Below, one piece after another: positions 1-8,221 of a stretch of DNA of 11,390 bases. The notes under the pieces are model-generated. The model did not search any database, was not told where the DNA came from, and worked only from the letters and a program-made list of their open reading frames with translations. Source of the DNA: Euperipatoides rowelli (lineage: Eukaryota; Onychophora; Udeonychophora; Euonychophora; Peripatopsidae); assembly GCA_003024985.2 (NCBI GenBank), contig PXIH01S0010553.1; one strand, 5' to 3'. Within the stretch, counting starts at the first letter, position 1. The number at the start of each line of letters is the position of its first letter. The position numbers and the translations under genes are program-made.

Positions 1-34
<34 letters not shown>

Positions 35-51
35 AACACACACACACACAC
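1..51. repeat. (TA)n-(CA)n compound microsatellite
   Basis: Eleven TA units are followed directly by a run of CA units broken once by an extra A. This is ordinary simple-sequence DNA at the window edge, so the tract probably continues to the left. No gene is associated with it. Confidence 0.97.
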
Positions 52-57
52 TATAAT

Positions 58-2050
58 ATGCCACCCATTAAATGAATATTTTTCTTAAACTTTAAATACT
101 CTACTCCCTCAGAACTCTAAAATGTCCCTCTCCAACCTCTGAAATCCCCTCCCTGGAGAAAATTGTCTGAAAGAAACACTGTCAGCTCTATCACCTTTTT
201 CAATATTTTACTAACGTTCATGACTACATTTTTATGCTTAATATATAACATGAAAATATATAGCTTTTTTACTATAAGTCTGATTAGCTTGAATAAGGAA
301 CCTGTACCAAACAAGGCCAGGCTCTTAATACCAAGAGGGCTTTTTGAAATAATTATGTTGATATCTCATGAATTGTCTTCGAACTTGATATTGTTTTACT
401 AATGTCATGCAGTAATACTTTGACGCTTCTACAATGGTGTACTCCTTGTTAGTTATTTGTCACCATAATGTAGGCATCTTTCTGTTACTTTAGTTAAGAA
501 TAAATTTATACAGAAATTACTATTAATTAAGTTTGATCTTATAAATGAATACATAGCTTTGTTCATTAGTAAGTTAGCATTAAAAGGGAATTTAATGTAA
601 TCTTTCTAATTTTTAATCATAAAATATGCAGTCTAAACATAGGTCCCTAGTAAAACCAATGATGGCGTTATTCTGATTATAATAAGGAACCCGTGTTATG
701 TGAGACTATCCAGTTGTGGTATTTCTGTTATCTGCAAATTTTACATTGTCTCTTGATCCTTTTACTGGAAAATAAATTGTAACCTATATGTGATGATTTA
801 CTATAGTTGTTTCAGTAGATATCAACAAGTAGTATATTAGCTTGGAAGGGAACTAATAGGGTACATAGAATTACCCAAATTATAAAATAATAAATTTGTA
901 TCTGTAAATAAAATGATAACTGTTGATACTATTTCATTTCTATCATGTTATTCTACAATATTGCTGGGAAATCCTTGACCTAACAATATATGGCCTTATT
1001 TGGACTACATGGTCCTAATAAGGCCATAATGTCACTTTTTTTTTTAATTTTTTTTTTTTTCAAAAATTAAATATTATTTTCCAACACAAAATCCTGTACT
1101 TAAAATAGTTGCATTTTAATGTAAAATGTAAAATTTATTTTTATTTCTTTATATTAGCAAAAGATTAAGAAATGTTAACTGGCCTTATTTGGTACAGATA
1201 CCTTATTTCAAAATTTGAGGACTTACCAAATCATATATAAATTTGTCGAAATAGTCCTTTTCTATATCAGTAATATTATCCAAGTTCCCGAGTTTGATTC
1301 AATATATTTATATGCTTATGGGACATCACAATTTTAGAGCAATAATTGAAATCGGTTGTATAATCTGCCATGTTTGCGCATGCTGTTTGGCAAATTTTAT
1401 TATTTCACTTAGTAACTGGACCTAAAGTGAAATATTTTATGTAGAAGAATTTTGAACATATAGTTTATTTTGGAAGATGAAAATAATGTCCAATCAAATA
1501 CTATGGAAAATTCCAAACAAATGAATAAGATTTAATTATAAAAATATTGAAATTTTATTAGGAAGAAGTTTTGAAATAGAGAATTCTTAGTTACCTCAAA
1601 GAGAAGATATCGCGACACAATGATTCTGGTTTATTTTATTTTGTAAAAATGTATTTTGTACTTGAAGGGATTGAATAAGTTCTGTATGTGTATTTAATAA
1701 GATGAAAAATAAATAGACCTCCAAATTTTGACACTCTTAATGCAGTATAATAATAATAATAATAAAAAAAAATAGATCCATCTGGCCCAATTTAATAATT
1801 GTTTTTGGAGAGGAGAAAAATAAGGTAATGAGAAATAGGAGAAATATTCAAAAGTTTGGAAGATTGATAATTATAAATACTTTTGATAATTACTAAAAAT
1901 TCTGATTTCAAAATAATATTAATATCTATTTGTTATTATATTTTATTAAATTATGCATAATTTAGAATAAATATTTTAAACTTAAATTATTTTTGAGTTA
2001 TATTTCATATTAAAATAATCATACTTTAAAACTATATATATTACTATTAG
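58..2050. other. AT-rich non-coding stretch, no gene recognised
   Basis: About 2 kb of AT-rich sequence with frequent stops in all frames, T and A runs (for example around 1036-1060) and an AAT microsatellite near 1748-1764. Short open stretches near 117-402 on both strands are T/A-rich and have no recognisable motif, so they look like chance. If the exon at 2051 is real, this stretch would be the preceding intron or intergenic DNA. A small palindrome inside it is listed separately. Confidence 0.7.
989..1028. repeat. Imperfect palindrome, 17-bp arms, 6-nt spacer
   Basis: The arms 989-1005 and 1012-1028 are reverse complements except for one T/T mismatch (1001 against 1016). The core word TGGCCTTATTTGG (991-1003) recurs in direct orientation at 1180-1192, which hints at a small dispersed repeat rather than chance. 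The function is unknown. Confidence 0.7.
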
Positions 2051-2149
2051 GCCCCCACAATGCCCTGCTTGTGTTAATAGTTGTCCACCAATAAAACCTT
2101 GTCTACCAATTTCTCCTTGCCCGGCTTGTGCAGTACAGGTATCAAAAAG
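2051..2149 (+). CDS. Candidate internal exon encoding a Cys/Pro-rich peptide
   Basis: A 99-bp segment preceded by ...TATTAG (acceptor AG at 2049-2050) and followed by GTAAGT (donor at 2150-2155, the consensus 5' splice site). Read from 2052 it is open throughout, enters and leaves in the same phase (the first base completes a codon, the last two begin one), and length 99 keeps frame. The peptide has six Cys in about 24 residues with spacing C-x2-C-x3-C-x5-C-x5-C-x2-C. It begins and ends that block with CPAC and has Pro after or before most Cys (SCPP, KPCLP, SPCPAC). Of the other two forward frames, one is stopped early and the other also contains a stop. The exon is visibly richer in GC than its AT-rich surroundings. 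I do not recognise the family. Such Cys/Pro patterns occur in secreted structural or matrix proteins and in metal-binding proteins, but assigning either is inference. The polypyrimidine tract upstream is weak. No partner exons were identified in the window. Confidence 0.5.
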
Positions 2150-2818
2150 GTAAGTTCACTTAATAATGGTAAACTTTTTCAATAATTTTTTGAAAACTTT
2201 AATGTTATTGTATTAAATATTGGGATCCAAATAAGGGGAATTAAATTGACTATAGATCATGTATTATGTACCCAATCAATGTATTATAAAGCAATCTATT
2301 TTACAATAAGAAATATGATATTGGTTCAGACCATACTTTAATTATTTTAAAAACAGCTTAAACAATAAAATGATTAATAATAATTCCAAAAAAAGAGAGA
2401 GAGAGAAAGAGAGAAAGAATGAGAGAGAGAAAGAAAGAGAGAGAGAAAGAGAAAGAGTGAAAGAGAGAGAGAGAAAAAAAGAAAGAAAGAGAGAAAGAGA
2501 GAGAGAGAGAGAGATTTAAATGGAATATAAATGTTAAGGGATACTGGTTGGATTTTGAACATTTTATTAGGCTAATAGTAAAATAAACACTTTAAATGAA
2601 TGATTTTGAACAAGCTAAAAAAATGTATCCTAGTACCCAAATTGAATTATTTTTAAACACATATTTTAATTGAAGCAGCCAATTGGTTGCTAAGACTATT
2701 AAGAAACACATGAACCAGGCAGCTTGGTGATATAAGGAAATCCAAACTGAAATTAAAGAAAGAAGATTTTGTAACAGGTAATGTAGGAAATAATAACTTG
2801 AATAAACTGTATATTGGT
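2150..2818. other. AT-rich stretch after the exon, intron or intergenic
   Basis: Follows the GTAAGT donor. Contains the polypurine tract at 2388-2514 and otherwise AT-rich sequence with dense stops. No second exon, RNA gene or known element was recognised. A small near-palindrome lies at about 2673-2690, with core CCAATTGG. Confidence 0.6.
2388..2514 (+). repeat. (GA)n/(GAAA)n polypurine microsatellite
   Basis: About 127 nt of almost unbroken purine on the + strand, with only two T interruptions (2420 and 2458), made of interspersed GA and GAAA units. The opposite strand reads as a Ser/Leu/Phe low-complexity peptide, which is an artefact of the repeat and not a gene. Confidence 0.95.
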
Positions 2819-2831
2819 AAAAAAAAAAAAA

Positions 2832-3167
2832 CCCACAGTATTTCGACTTATGTGACAGCTGGTTATCTGTGAGGATACCTTGTGTTTGTCTCCCATAAAA
2901 GTTTTATATTTATTATATCAATTTTATTTTATTTGGACTTTTAATTATGATATAGTGCCTTCAGAATATTTCCATTTACGACTGGTGAGTTTTCGTTTCA
3001 AATATTTTGTGTATTATGTTGTATTAGCCTATTTTTTACATTTCATCTTGAACATTAAAGCTGGGGACGTTTTTGTTAAGTTACCCATCCTCCTCTACTG
3101 TATTCTACACCTTGTATTACTTGGGCCTTCAAAAATATTTTTTCGAATTATAGTTATTTTATTTAAC
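2832..3167 (+). other. Presumed LINE 5' UTR
   Basis: Lies between the A run and the likely ORF1 start. One frame stays open from 2880 into ORF1, but this part encodes a hydrophobic Phe/Leu/Tyr-rich stretch of the kind expected from T-rich non-coding DNA and has no recognisable domain. I therefore prefer the ATG at 3168 as the ORF1 start. No promoter motif was recognised. Confidence 0.4.
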
Positions 3168-4216
3168 ATGGACAGTAAAGTTTGCAGTCAGATGGCTAGT
3201 CGGTACAAGGAGAACATTTTTAACTTCAGGAGTTTCGAGTACCTGGTAATGGGTGACTCCAATGTTTTTCTAATTACCAATGCTAACTTTAAACTTCAAA
3301 AATTTTCCTTGAATGATTTGATAGACATTTTAAGTTCTATGGGCCTCTTATCAATGCTTTTTGAATATACCCTTCTGCATATTCCCCAGTACCATTTCGT
3401 GGGGTTTGAAACTAATGACGCCCAGGAGCAATTTGTAAGGCTTTTTACTAGCCATCAGGGCTTTTATGTTTTTTTTTTTTTGCTGATGCAGTTCTGAAGG
3501 CGAATCTATTCAACTTCACCGTGCTTTGGATGCCCATATGTACGGTACTTGCAGAGAGAGGGCAAATTTTGTAGGACTTGGACGCAGTGTTTACCATTAG
3601 GCCCTCTTATAGAAGTGTTGGAGTGGGTATAGACATAGCCACTACTCCGTGCATCTTACTTTTGCCCTCAGAAACTTTGAAACTTTGCCTTATTTAATAA
3701 AGTCTATGGGAGGCCTTAGGGGCTGGATTAGCTTAGCTCAGTGCCCAAGGGCATGTTTTCAGTGCCGACAGGTCGGTCATAATATTGGGCTATGTCCTGT
3801 AAAAAAAACGTTGTGCGTTGAGTTGTGCTGTGTGTGTGTGTTTTGGGGGGAAGGAGTGATGTGGCTCACCAATGTTTGAAATCCCACAGTCAGGCAGTTT
3901 AGGCCTCTACAAGGCAGGTTGACCAGGCTGATTCTCAGTCACACCATGAGGCTCAGGAGAGTCATCCCTTGTATTCTTCTCAGGATTTATTTGAATCTGG
4001 CACCCCTCAGTTGATACCTGATATTGTGTTTGTGCAGATAACACAAGACAAGGATGTGGACAGTATGAAGTTTCAGAACATGGAATCGTCCCTAATATGG
4101 ACAAATTTCGAGGTGATGTTTTTGATAAGATCATTCGTGTGGATCAGGATTTTTCTATTACTTACTTTATCAAGGAAGGTGGAGCCATAAAGAAGCTAAA
4201 GATGGACAATNACTGA
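3168..4216 (+). pseudogene. LINE ORF1 (nucleic-acid-binding, CCHC zinc knuckle), broken
   Basis: Begins MDSKVCSQMASRYKE. Residues near IPQYHFVGFETNDAQEQFV resemble an RNA-recognition strand of Tx1-type ORF1 proteins (tentative). The frame fails at a 13-T run (3469-3481) and ends at a TGA at 3495. Coding resumes in another frame and reads CFQCRQVGHNIGLC at about 3756-3797, a perfect C-x2-C-x4-H-x4-C knuckle placed after the strand-like segment, as in Tx1/L1-type ORF1. An acidic or Ser/Gln-rich tail follows in further frames. It ends with KEGGAIKKLKMDN and a TGA at 4214-4216, next to an N at 4211. Total length of about 350 codons is normal for this family. The protein would coat LINE RNA in the ribonucleoprotein, but at least two frameshifts make this copy non-functional. 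Confidence 0.75.
3756..3797 (+). other. CCHC zinc-knuckle motif of LINE ORF1
   Basis: The reading is CFQCRQVGHNIGLC, followed by PVKK. All four zinc ligands are present with canonical spacing, although the surrounding ORF is broken. In this family the knuckle binds single-stranded nucleic acid. Confidence 0.88.
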
Positions 4217-4537
4217 ACATTTTTATGTATTTTTAACCTCTTTATATCTTACANCTCTTAATCAGGATTTTCATGTCAATGTTGTGTATTTTTNTGCATT
4301 TAATAATTCTTTGTACGGNAAGGGTCAGCTTTTCTTTTATGTGCATGTATGGATTAATATAGTGCATTCTAGGGGAAGGTGGGGATCAGGGATTGGAGGA
4401 GGTCAGGGGGTTCCCTTTTTTTCCATTGGGTTTTTATTTTTGTATTTTATGCATCATGTTTATCATAAACCTAAACTTTTTTTTTCCAGTTATTAACAAA
4501 TCTGCATTTTCCTTTTTATTGTTTACAATTTTCAGCC
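4217..4537 (+). other. Inter-ORF spacer of the LINE
   Basis: About 320 bp between the ORF1 stop and the ORF2 ATG, T-rich, with three of the four N bases and a G-rich patch at about 4370-4411 followed by TTCCCTTTTTTTCCATT. The stretch just before ORF2 (TTTACAATTTTCAG, ending 4535) resembles a splice acceptor, but no supporting donor was recognised. No coding motif is seen. Confidence 0.6.
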
Positions 4538-5215
4538 ATGGCTCAGGTGATAAGTGGGCTTAATATTTGTTCAATTAATCTGCAAGGTCTGAATACCCAG
4601 AGAAAACAGTGTTTGTTAAAGGCCTATTTAGTTACAAATGATTTTTGATATTTGTTTGGTCCTATAGACCAAGCTTCAGGATTTTGGGGGGTGGGGTTGG
4701 GAAGGGGGGGGGGGTTCCAATTTTTTTTTTAATGATTTATTTTTTATTTTTCAGGGCATGCCCCTAAGGTGTGCCAAGGTGTAATGGTCTTAATTTGTAG
4801 ATGTTTAATTGTTTCAGATGTTTCTGTGCTAAAGGCAACATCTCGCTACTTGATCATCTCAATGGTTTATGATGCACAACAATTTGTTGTTGTTAATTAT
4901 TATGCACCCACTAATCTTGCTACTAACAGGGCTATTTTCAGGAACATGGTGACACATATTCCAGACAGAAGCGATATTCTAATTATCAGAGCATATTTCA
5001 ATCATTGTAGTTGATTACAGATCAATTCTATCAGGCCTTCTTTCAAACTTTCACACTTGTTAATGTTGCATCCCTATATGGAAAGACGGAATTACCCACT
5101 TATCTTTCCACTGAGGTAACACATTAGATTATTTGTATGTCACTATGGACTTTAACGTAGCCTTTACTATTTTTACTGACCATGCTGCTTTATTGTTGAC
5201 TTTGAATGTTACTGT
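4538..5215 (+). other. Decayed AP-like endonuclease domain of ORF2
   Basis: Recognisable pieces in order are as follows. INLQGLN is the N-terminal strand. The box around 4643-4670 reads DICLVL*TKL in a shifted frame, where the catalytic LQET-type Glu would sit, so a stop replaces it. FVVVNYYAPTN (about 4880-4912) is the conserved N-x-YAP strand. ILIIRAYFNH replaces the usual GGDFN box, so its Asp is lost. TDHAALLLTL (from 5175) retains the SDH-like box with the catalytic His. A G-rich then T-rich run at 4684-4757 interrupts the second box. Family assignment is firm from several boxes in the right order. Loss of activity is equally clear. Confidence 0.8.
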
Positions 5216-5882
5216 GGGTCAGAATGTGCCTGTATATGCCCCTTGCAAAAACATCCGTTCATTTCACCAGACATTTCTTTTGATCCTTTATTTTTCACAA
5301 ATATTTACACAGATGCAGTTCAGGTTCTTTTTGCAAATTTTTCCATGGACAATTATATTGAGTTCAAGTCTCCTTTTGTATCTAGTCTTATTCGATACAA
5401 TATTCTGGCTAAGCACAGGCTTAACGTCAGGATGGGTGATTTGAGACAGCTTATACCTTTTTATCATGCCTGCTTTAAAGAGTATTATCATTTATCATTG
5501 CAGGCAGACCAGGATAGATCTTTTATGATGTGTCATGCCATAGTTGCATTGAGGCAGGAGATTTCAATACTTACAACTTCGTTTTACTTTAATAAGCAGG
5601 CAACGCCACCTATCAGCTTTATACATGATGGACATTCAAACCTAACTGGTTTGGCTATGTTCAGCCATATACACAGTCATTTCAGTGACATCTATCAATC
5701 TTCTGCACCTATATCTGAGCGCTATACAAATATGGTCGCTTTAATTTCAATATTTCTTTACGGGACATTCAGATTACTTTGACTCTTTAAATCATCAAAG
5801 TGTACCAGGATAAGACCTATTTACCGTTAATTTTTGTTTGGCTCTTTGATCATCTGTTTATTCCTCATAGTCATCAAGTATA

Positions 5883-5957
5883 ATCTACAAAAGGCATGGT
5901 CAACCATAAAATGTCATTCCTCATTACATTTTATGGTTGACCATGCCTTTTGTAGAT
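5883..5957. repeat. Perfect 32-bp inverted repeat with 11-nt spacer
   Basis: The arms 5883-5914 and 5926-5957 are exact reverse complements, checked base by base; each outer flank and the first spacer pair mismatch. The spacer is CATTCCTCATT. As RNA it would fold into a 75-nt hairpin. It lies just before the RT block 1 of a heavily decayed LINE, so its perfection suggests a later fold-back (template-switch) event rather than an original part of the element. Confidence 0.97.
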
Positions 5958-5959
5958 CA

Positions 5960-6520
5960 CAAATTCACTCATTCCTATCAATGTCTCAGAACCTGGACTC
6001 TAAAGTCTTTGCTAGAGTTCTCAATGTTAAACTTAATACTTTGTTGCCCACTATTCTCAGCCCATTTCATTTTGCTCTTAAGACAAGAACAATTCATGTT
6101 CCAATTAACATTATGCAACAAGTACTTTATTTTGTAAAACAGCACAGGTTGAAGCAGGTGTCAGTGCTTTTTTTGGATATAAGTAAGGCATTCGATTATG
6201 TATCACGGGAGTATTTAGCTAAGCGTATTCTCCATTACTTTGGTCCATCATCACTATCTCATGGCCTTCTGAACTATCTTTCAAATAAATATATTTCTGT
6301 CAAGCACAGGAGCAGGCTATATTATTCTTTTTCAGTGAGGAGGGGGATCACCCAATCACACACACACCACCCTTAGAACAAATCTATTTGCTGTATATAT
6401 AGACCAGCTTTTACATAACTTGCATTCCCTGAGTCATGGTATATGGATACACTCTATGTCTGCAGAGGTCACTGTCTTATCTTACTTGGATGACCTCACT
6501 GTTTTCATTAATGATCACAG
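5960..6520 (+). other. Reverse transcriptase core of ORF2
   Basis: One frame gives SQNLDSKVFARVLN (RT block 1-like), a fingers segment, then VLFLDISKAFDYV with the motif A Asp at 6176-6178, then RRGITQ (block B-like). The frame then breaks in a CA tract. Motif C appears in a different frame as VLSYLDDLTVF, with YLDD at 6483-6494. Both catalytic motifs (the motif A Asp and the double Asp of YLDD) are preserved, although they can no longer be translated together. Confidence 0.9.
6357..6367 (+). repeat. Short (CA)n tract that breaks the RT frame
   Basis: Five CA units and a C occur exactly where the RT frame carrying motif A ends and the frame carrying YLDD takes over. In related RTs this position is the QG-x-PLSP box. 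The tract encodes SHTHHP instead and is followed by a stop. Confidence 0.75.
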
Positions 6521-7331
6521 CATGTGCCATGGGTTTTTGAACTGTTGTATGCCTTTTCACATTTAATGGGATCCTTGTTTAACCCCAGGAAGACATATGT
6601 ATGTATGGTTCCCCTATGACAATCGTTTTGATCAAGCATATAATGCATCGTTGCCTGGCACATATTTGGGGATTCCTTTTCCCTAAACAGGGGTAACAGT
6701 TCGATGATTAGTGCAGGAAAAGGTTTTGGCACAATTTAGGTAGGCATCGAAGGTTCACTTATGATTCGCATCAAGATAATCAATGCCTATTTCTTCCCAG
6801 TGGTTTTCTACTTTGCCCCCCATTTGAAATTCAATGTTATGTTTGTCAATGCTCTGTATTCAGTTGCTTATCGAATCTTGCGGAGTACTAACCTTTATCC
6901 AGTGTCCTGGCGGAGGCTGTGTTTATCGCTGAGGCTGGGGGGCAGCTTGGTCTCCATAATTTGGATCACATAGTATCTGTTATGAAGGCTAATTTCTTTG
7001 TTTCATACCTCAAGTATGCTCAGTTTCTGGACACCTCTCTAGAGGTGGAATCTACAGACAGTCCTCCACCTATAAAAATGAGCCATTGATTCTGGTCTTG
7101 TTAAGAATGAATTATCTTGAGCTTCAGGACACTTTTGACCAACAGGTGATTTGTAACTTTACATACAGGGCTTTAGTGAGTTCTCGATCAGGATTATGTT
7201 GCCATGCCGGTGGGTCACCTTCTTTACCCATACTACAAGCTTTTAAGACTCAGTACTTTCCAGTCAATCTTTATGTACTGTTGCCTTTTTTGACATTTTT
7301 ATTAAGCCTGAGATTATGTACGTTTAGATGA

Positions 7332-7763
7332 TGTCATAAAGTTTTTTTATTTTTTTAGAGATGGTCATATGTGTTGTTAGACTCTTTGGGAATGAGTTGC
7401 AGGTTTTTTTTCTTGGAGGGTCATGGGGTTTAGGTTTTTTTAGGGGCTCATTGGGGTATTCCCTTTTTTCCATTCCTTTTTTTTTGTTTCTTCACTAGGG
7501 CAGCAAATTTTGAACATTTTTCATGTATATGTTATCTATTGTTACTCCACTGTGATGCCATTAGGCATATTTTTTTCTGTATTCTTTTTTTTCTTTCTTT
7601 TATTGTCATTTTTTCTTTTTTTTTCTGTTTTTTTCCTATTCTTTATGGTAGAATGGACTTCTTGATTCCCTCAAAGTCGGAGGGCGCTTTTTGTATACGG
7701 TCCAAGGGCTTGGGTTTTGTCTTTTCTTGTCTTAATAAACGTTTTTTTGAGGACAAATTCCCT
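7332..7763 (+). other. LINE 3' UTR
   Basis: From the ORF2 stop to the poly(A) tail. Pyrimidine-rich, with long T runs and G-rich patches (about 7418-7456). One of these is followed by TTCCCTTTTTTCCATT, nearly matching a stretch in the inter-ORF spacer (about 4412-4427). One frame is open for 86 codons (7539-7799), but it is Phe-rich from T runs and runs through the poly(A), so it is not a gene. Confidence 0.75.
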
Positions 7764-7775
7764 AAAAAAAAAAAA
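7734..7775 (+). promoter_or_regulatory. Polyadenylation signal and poly(A) tail of the LINE
   Basis: AATAAA at 7734-7739, then 24 nt later a run of 12 A (7764-7775), then AT-rich host sequence. The spacing is typical of a genuine 3' end and fixes the LINE orientation and boundary. Confidence 0.85.
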
Positions 7776-8221
7776 GTATATCAGTTTTATTGTTGCTAAA
7801 AAGAGGGATAAAGTAAGTAAGGAAACTAATTATAGAATTTCCTTTCAAATAGAAATTGAGGGAAGGAATAAATAACGACTTGGGCTTTAATTAACTGAGG
7901 CTAATGATATTAATAAATACTTGAGCAAGATTTGAGGAGATATAGGCCATTGTACATTTAGATAATATAAAAACAAATCAACAGATTTTTTATAATCCTA
8001 GTACAATAAAAAATAACTTAACAAAGGATATACAGTAAATGTTAATGTAGTAAAGCAACAAATTACTCAACTTAAAAATTGTAAAGCAGTCAGTGGCAAT
8101 TTCTAATATTGCTAATGAATCCCTAAACATGGAGGAAATATTCTAATTCATTGGGTTATGGTACTGACACTGCTACATAAAGGCTAAAATAAATCTAAAC
8201 TTGATATTAATTGAAATATTC
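7776..8221. other. AT-rich spacer between the two retroelements, nothing recognised
   Basis: About 450 bp with stops in every frame and no motif, repeat or RNA gene that I can identify. It is compositionally like the flanks at 58-2050 and 10991-11390 and unlike the richer-GC element that begins at 8222, so it is probably host DNA. Confidence 0.7.

Larger units (their letters stand above)
4538..7331 (+). pseudogene. LINE ORF2 (endonuclease-reverse transcriptase), broken
   Basis: Starts at an ATG giving MAQVISGLNICSINLQGLN, the usual N-terminal strand of an AP-type LINE endonuclease (N-x-x-G-L). Order along the protein: endonuclease (4538 to about 5215), linker (about 5216-5940), RT fingers and palm (about 5960-6520), thumb and C-terminal region (to TGA 7329-7331). 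The size of about 930 codons is slightly short for the family (usually 1,100-1,300), fitting small deletions. It would nick target DNA and copy LINE RNA by target-primed reverse transcription. The first frame stops at TGA 4646. Later pieces lie in all three frames, with a fold-back repeat at 5883-5957 and a CA-tract frameshift near 6357-6367. Recognisable C-terminal pieces include TYLGIPF (about 6660-6680) and a GG-x-GL-like box near 6935-6955. It cannot encode an active enzyme. Confidence 0.88.
2832..7775 (+). mobile_element. Degenerate L1/Tx1-like LINE (non-LTR retrotransposon), near full length
   Basis: A two-ORF LINE of about 4.9 kb on the + strand. ORF1 carries a CCHC zinc knuckle. ORF2 carries an apurinic-type endonuclease and then a reverse transcriptase with motif A (LFLDISKAFDYVSREYL) and YLDD. 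It ends with AATAAA at 7734-7739, a 12-A tail at 7764-7775, and host DNA. The block-A wording, the GVRQG-like box (here RRGITQ) and the ORF1 knuckle fit the Tx1-like branch of the L1 superfamily, though clade placement by eye is approximate. The 3' end is firm. The 5' end is set just after an A run (2819-2831) and is uncertain, because the region before ORF1 has no diagnostic motif. Several frameshifts and stops in both ORFs show the copy is dead. Confidence 0.88.

Noticed and set aside
2374-2562. Ser/Leu/Phe-rich open frame on the - strand
   Set aside because: It is the translation of the GA microsatellite and has no independent coding signal.
2880-3167. Hydrophobic N-terminal extension in frame with LINE ORF1
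   Set aside because: T-rich DNA gives Phe/Leu/Tyr-rich openings by chance. The family's ORF1 proteins do not start with such a stretch, and the ATG at 3168 begins plausible ORF1 sequence.
4649-4768. Intron inside ORF2 ending at TTTTTATTTTTCAG before 4757
   Set aside because: Decayed endonuclease boxes can be followed through this stretch in shifted frames (DICLVL*TKL, then a GWEG-like segment), so it is coding DNA with G and T run expansions rather than an intron.
7539-7799. 86-codon open frame near the LINE 3' end
   Set aside because: Phe-rich because of T runs, crosses the AATAAA and poly(A) tail, and has no motif.
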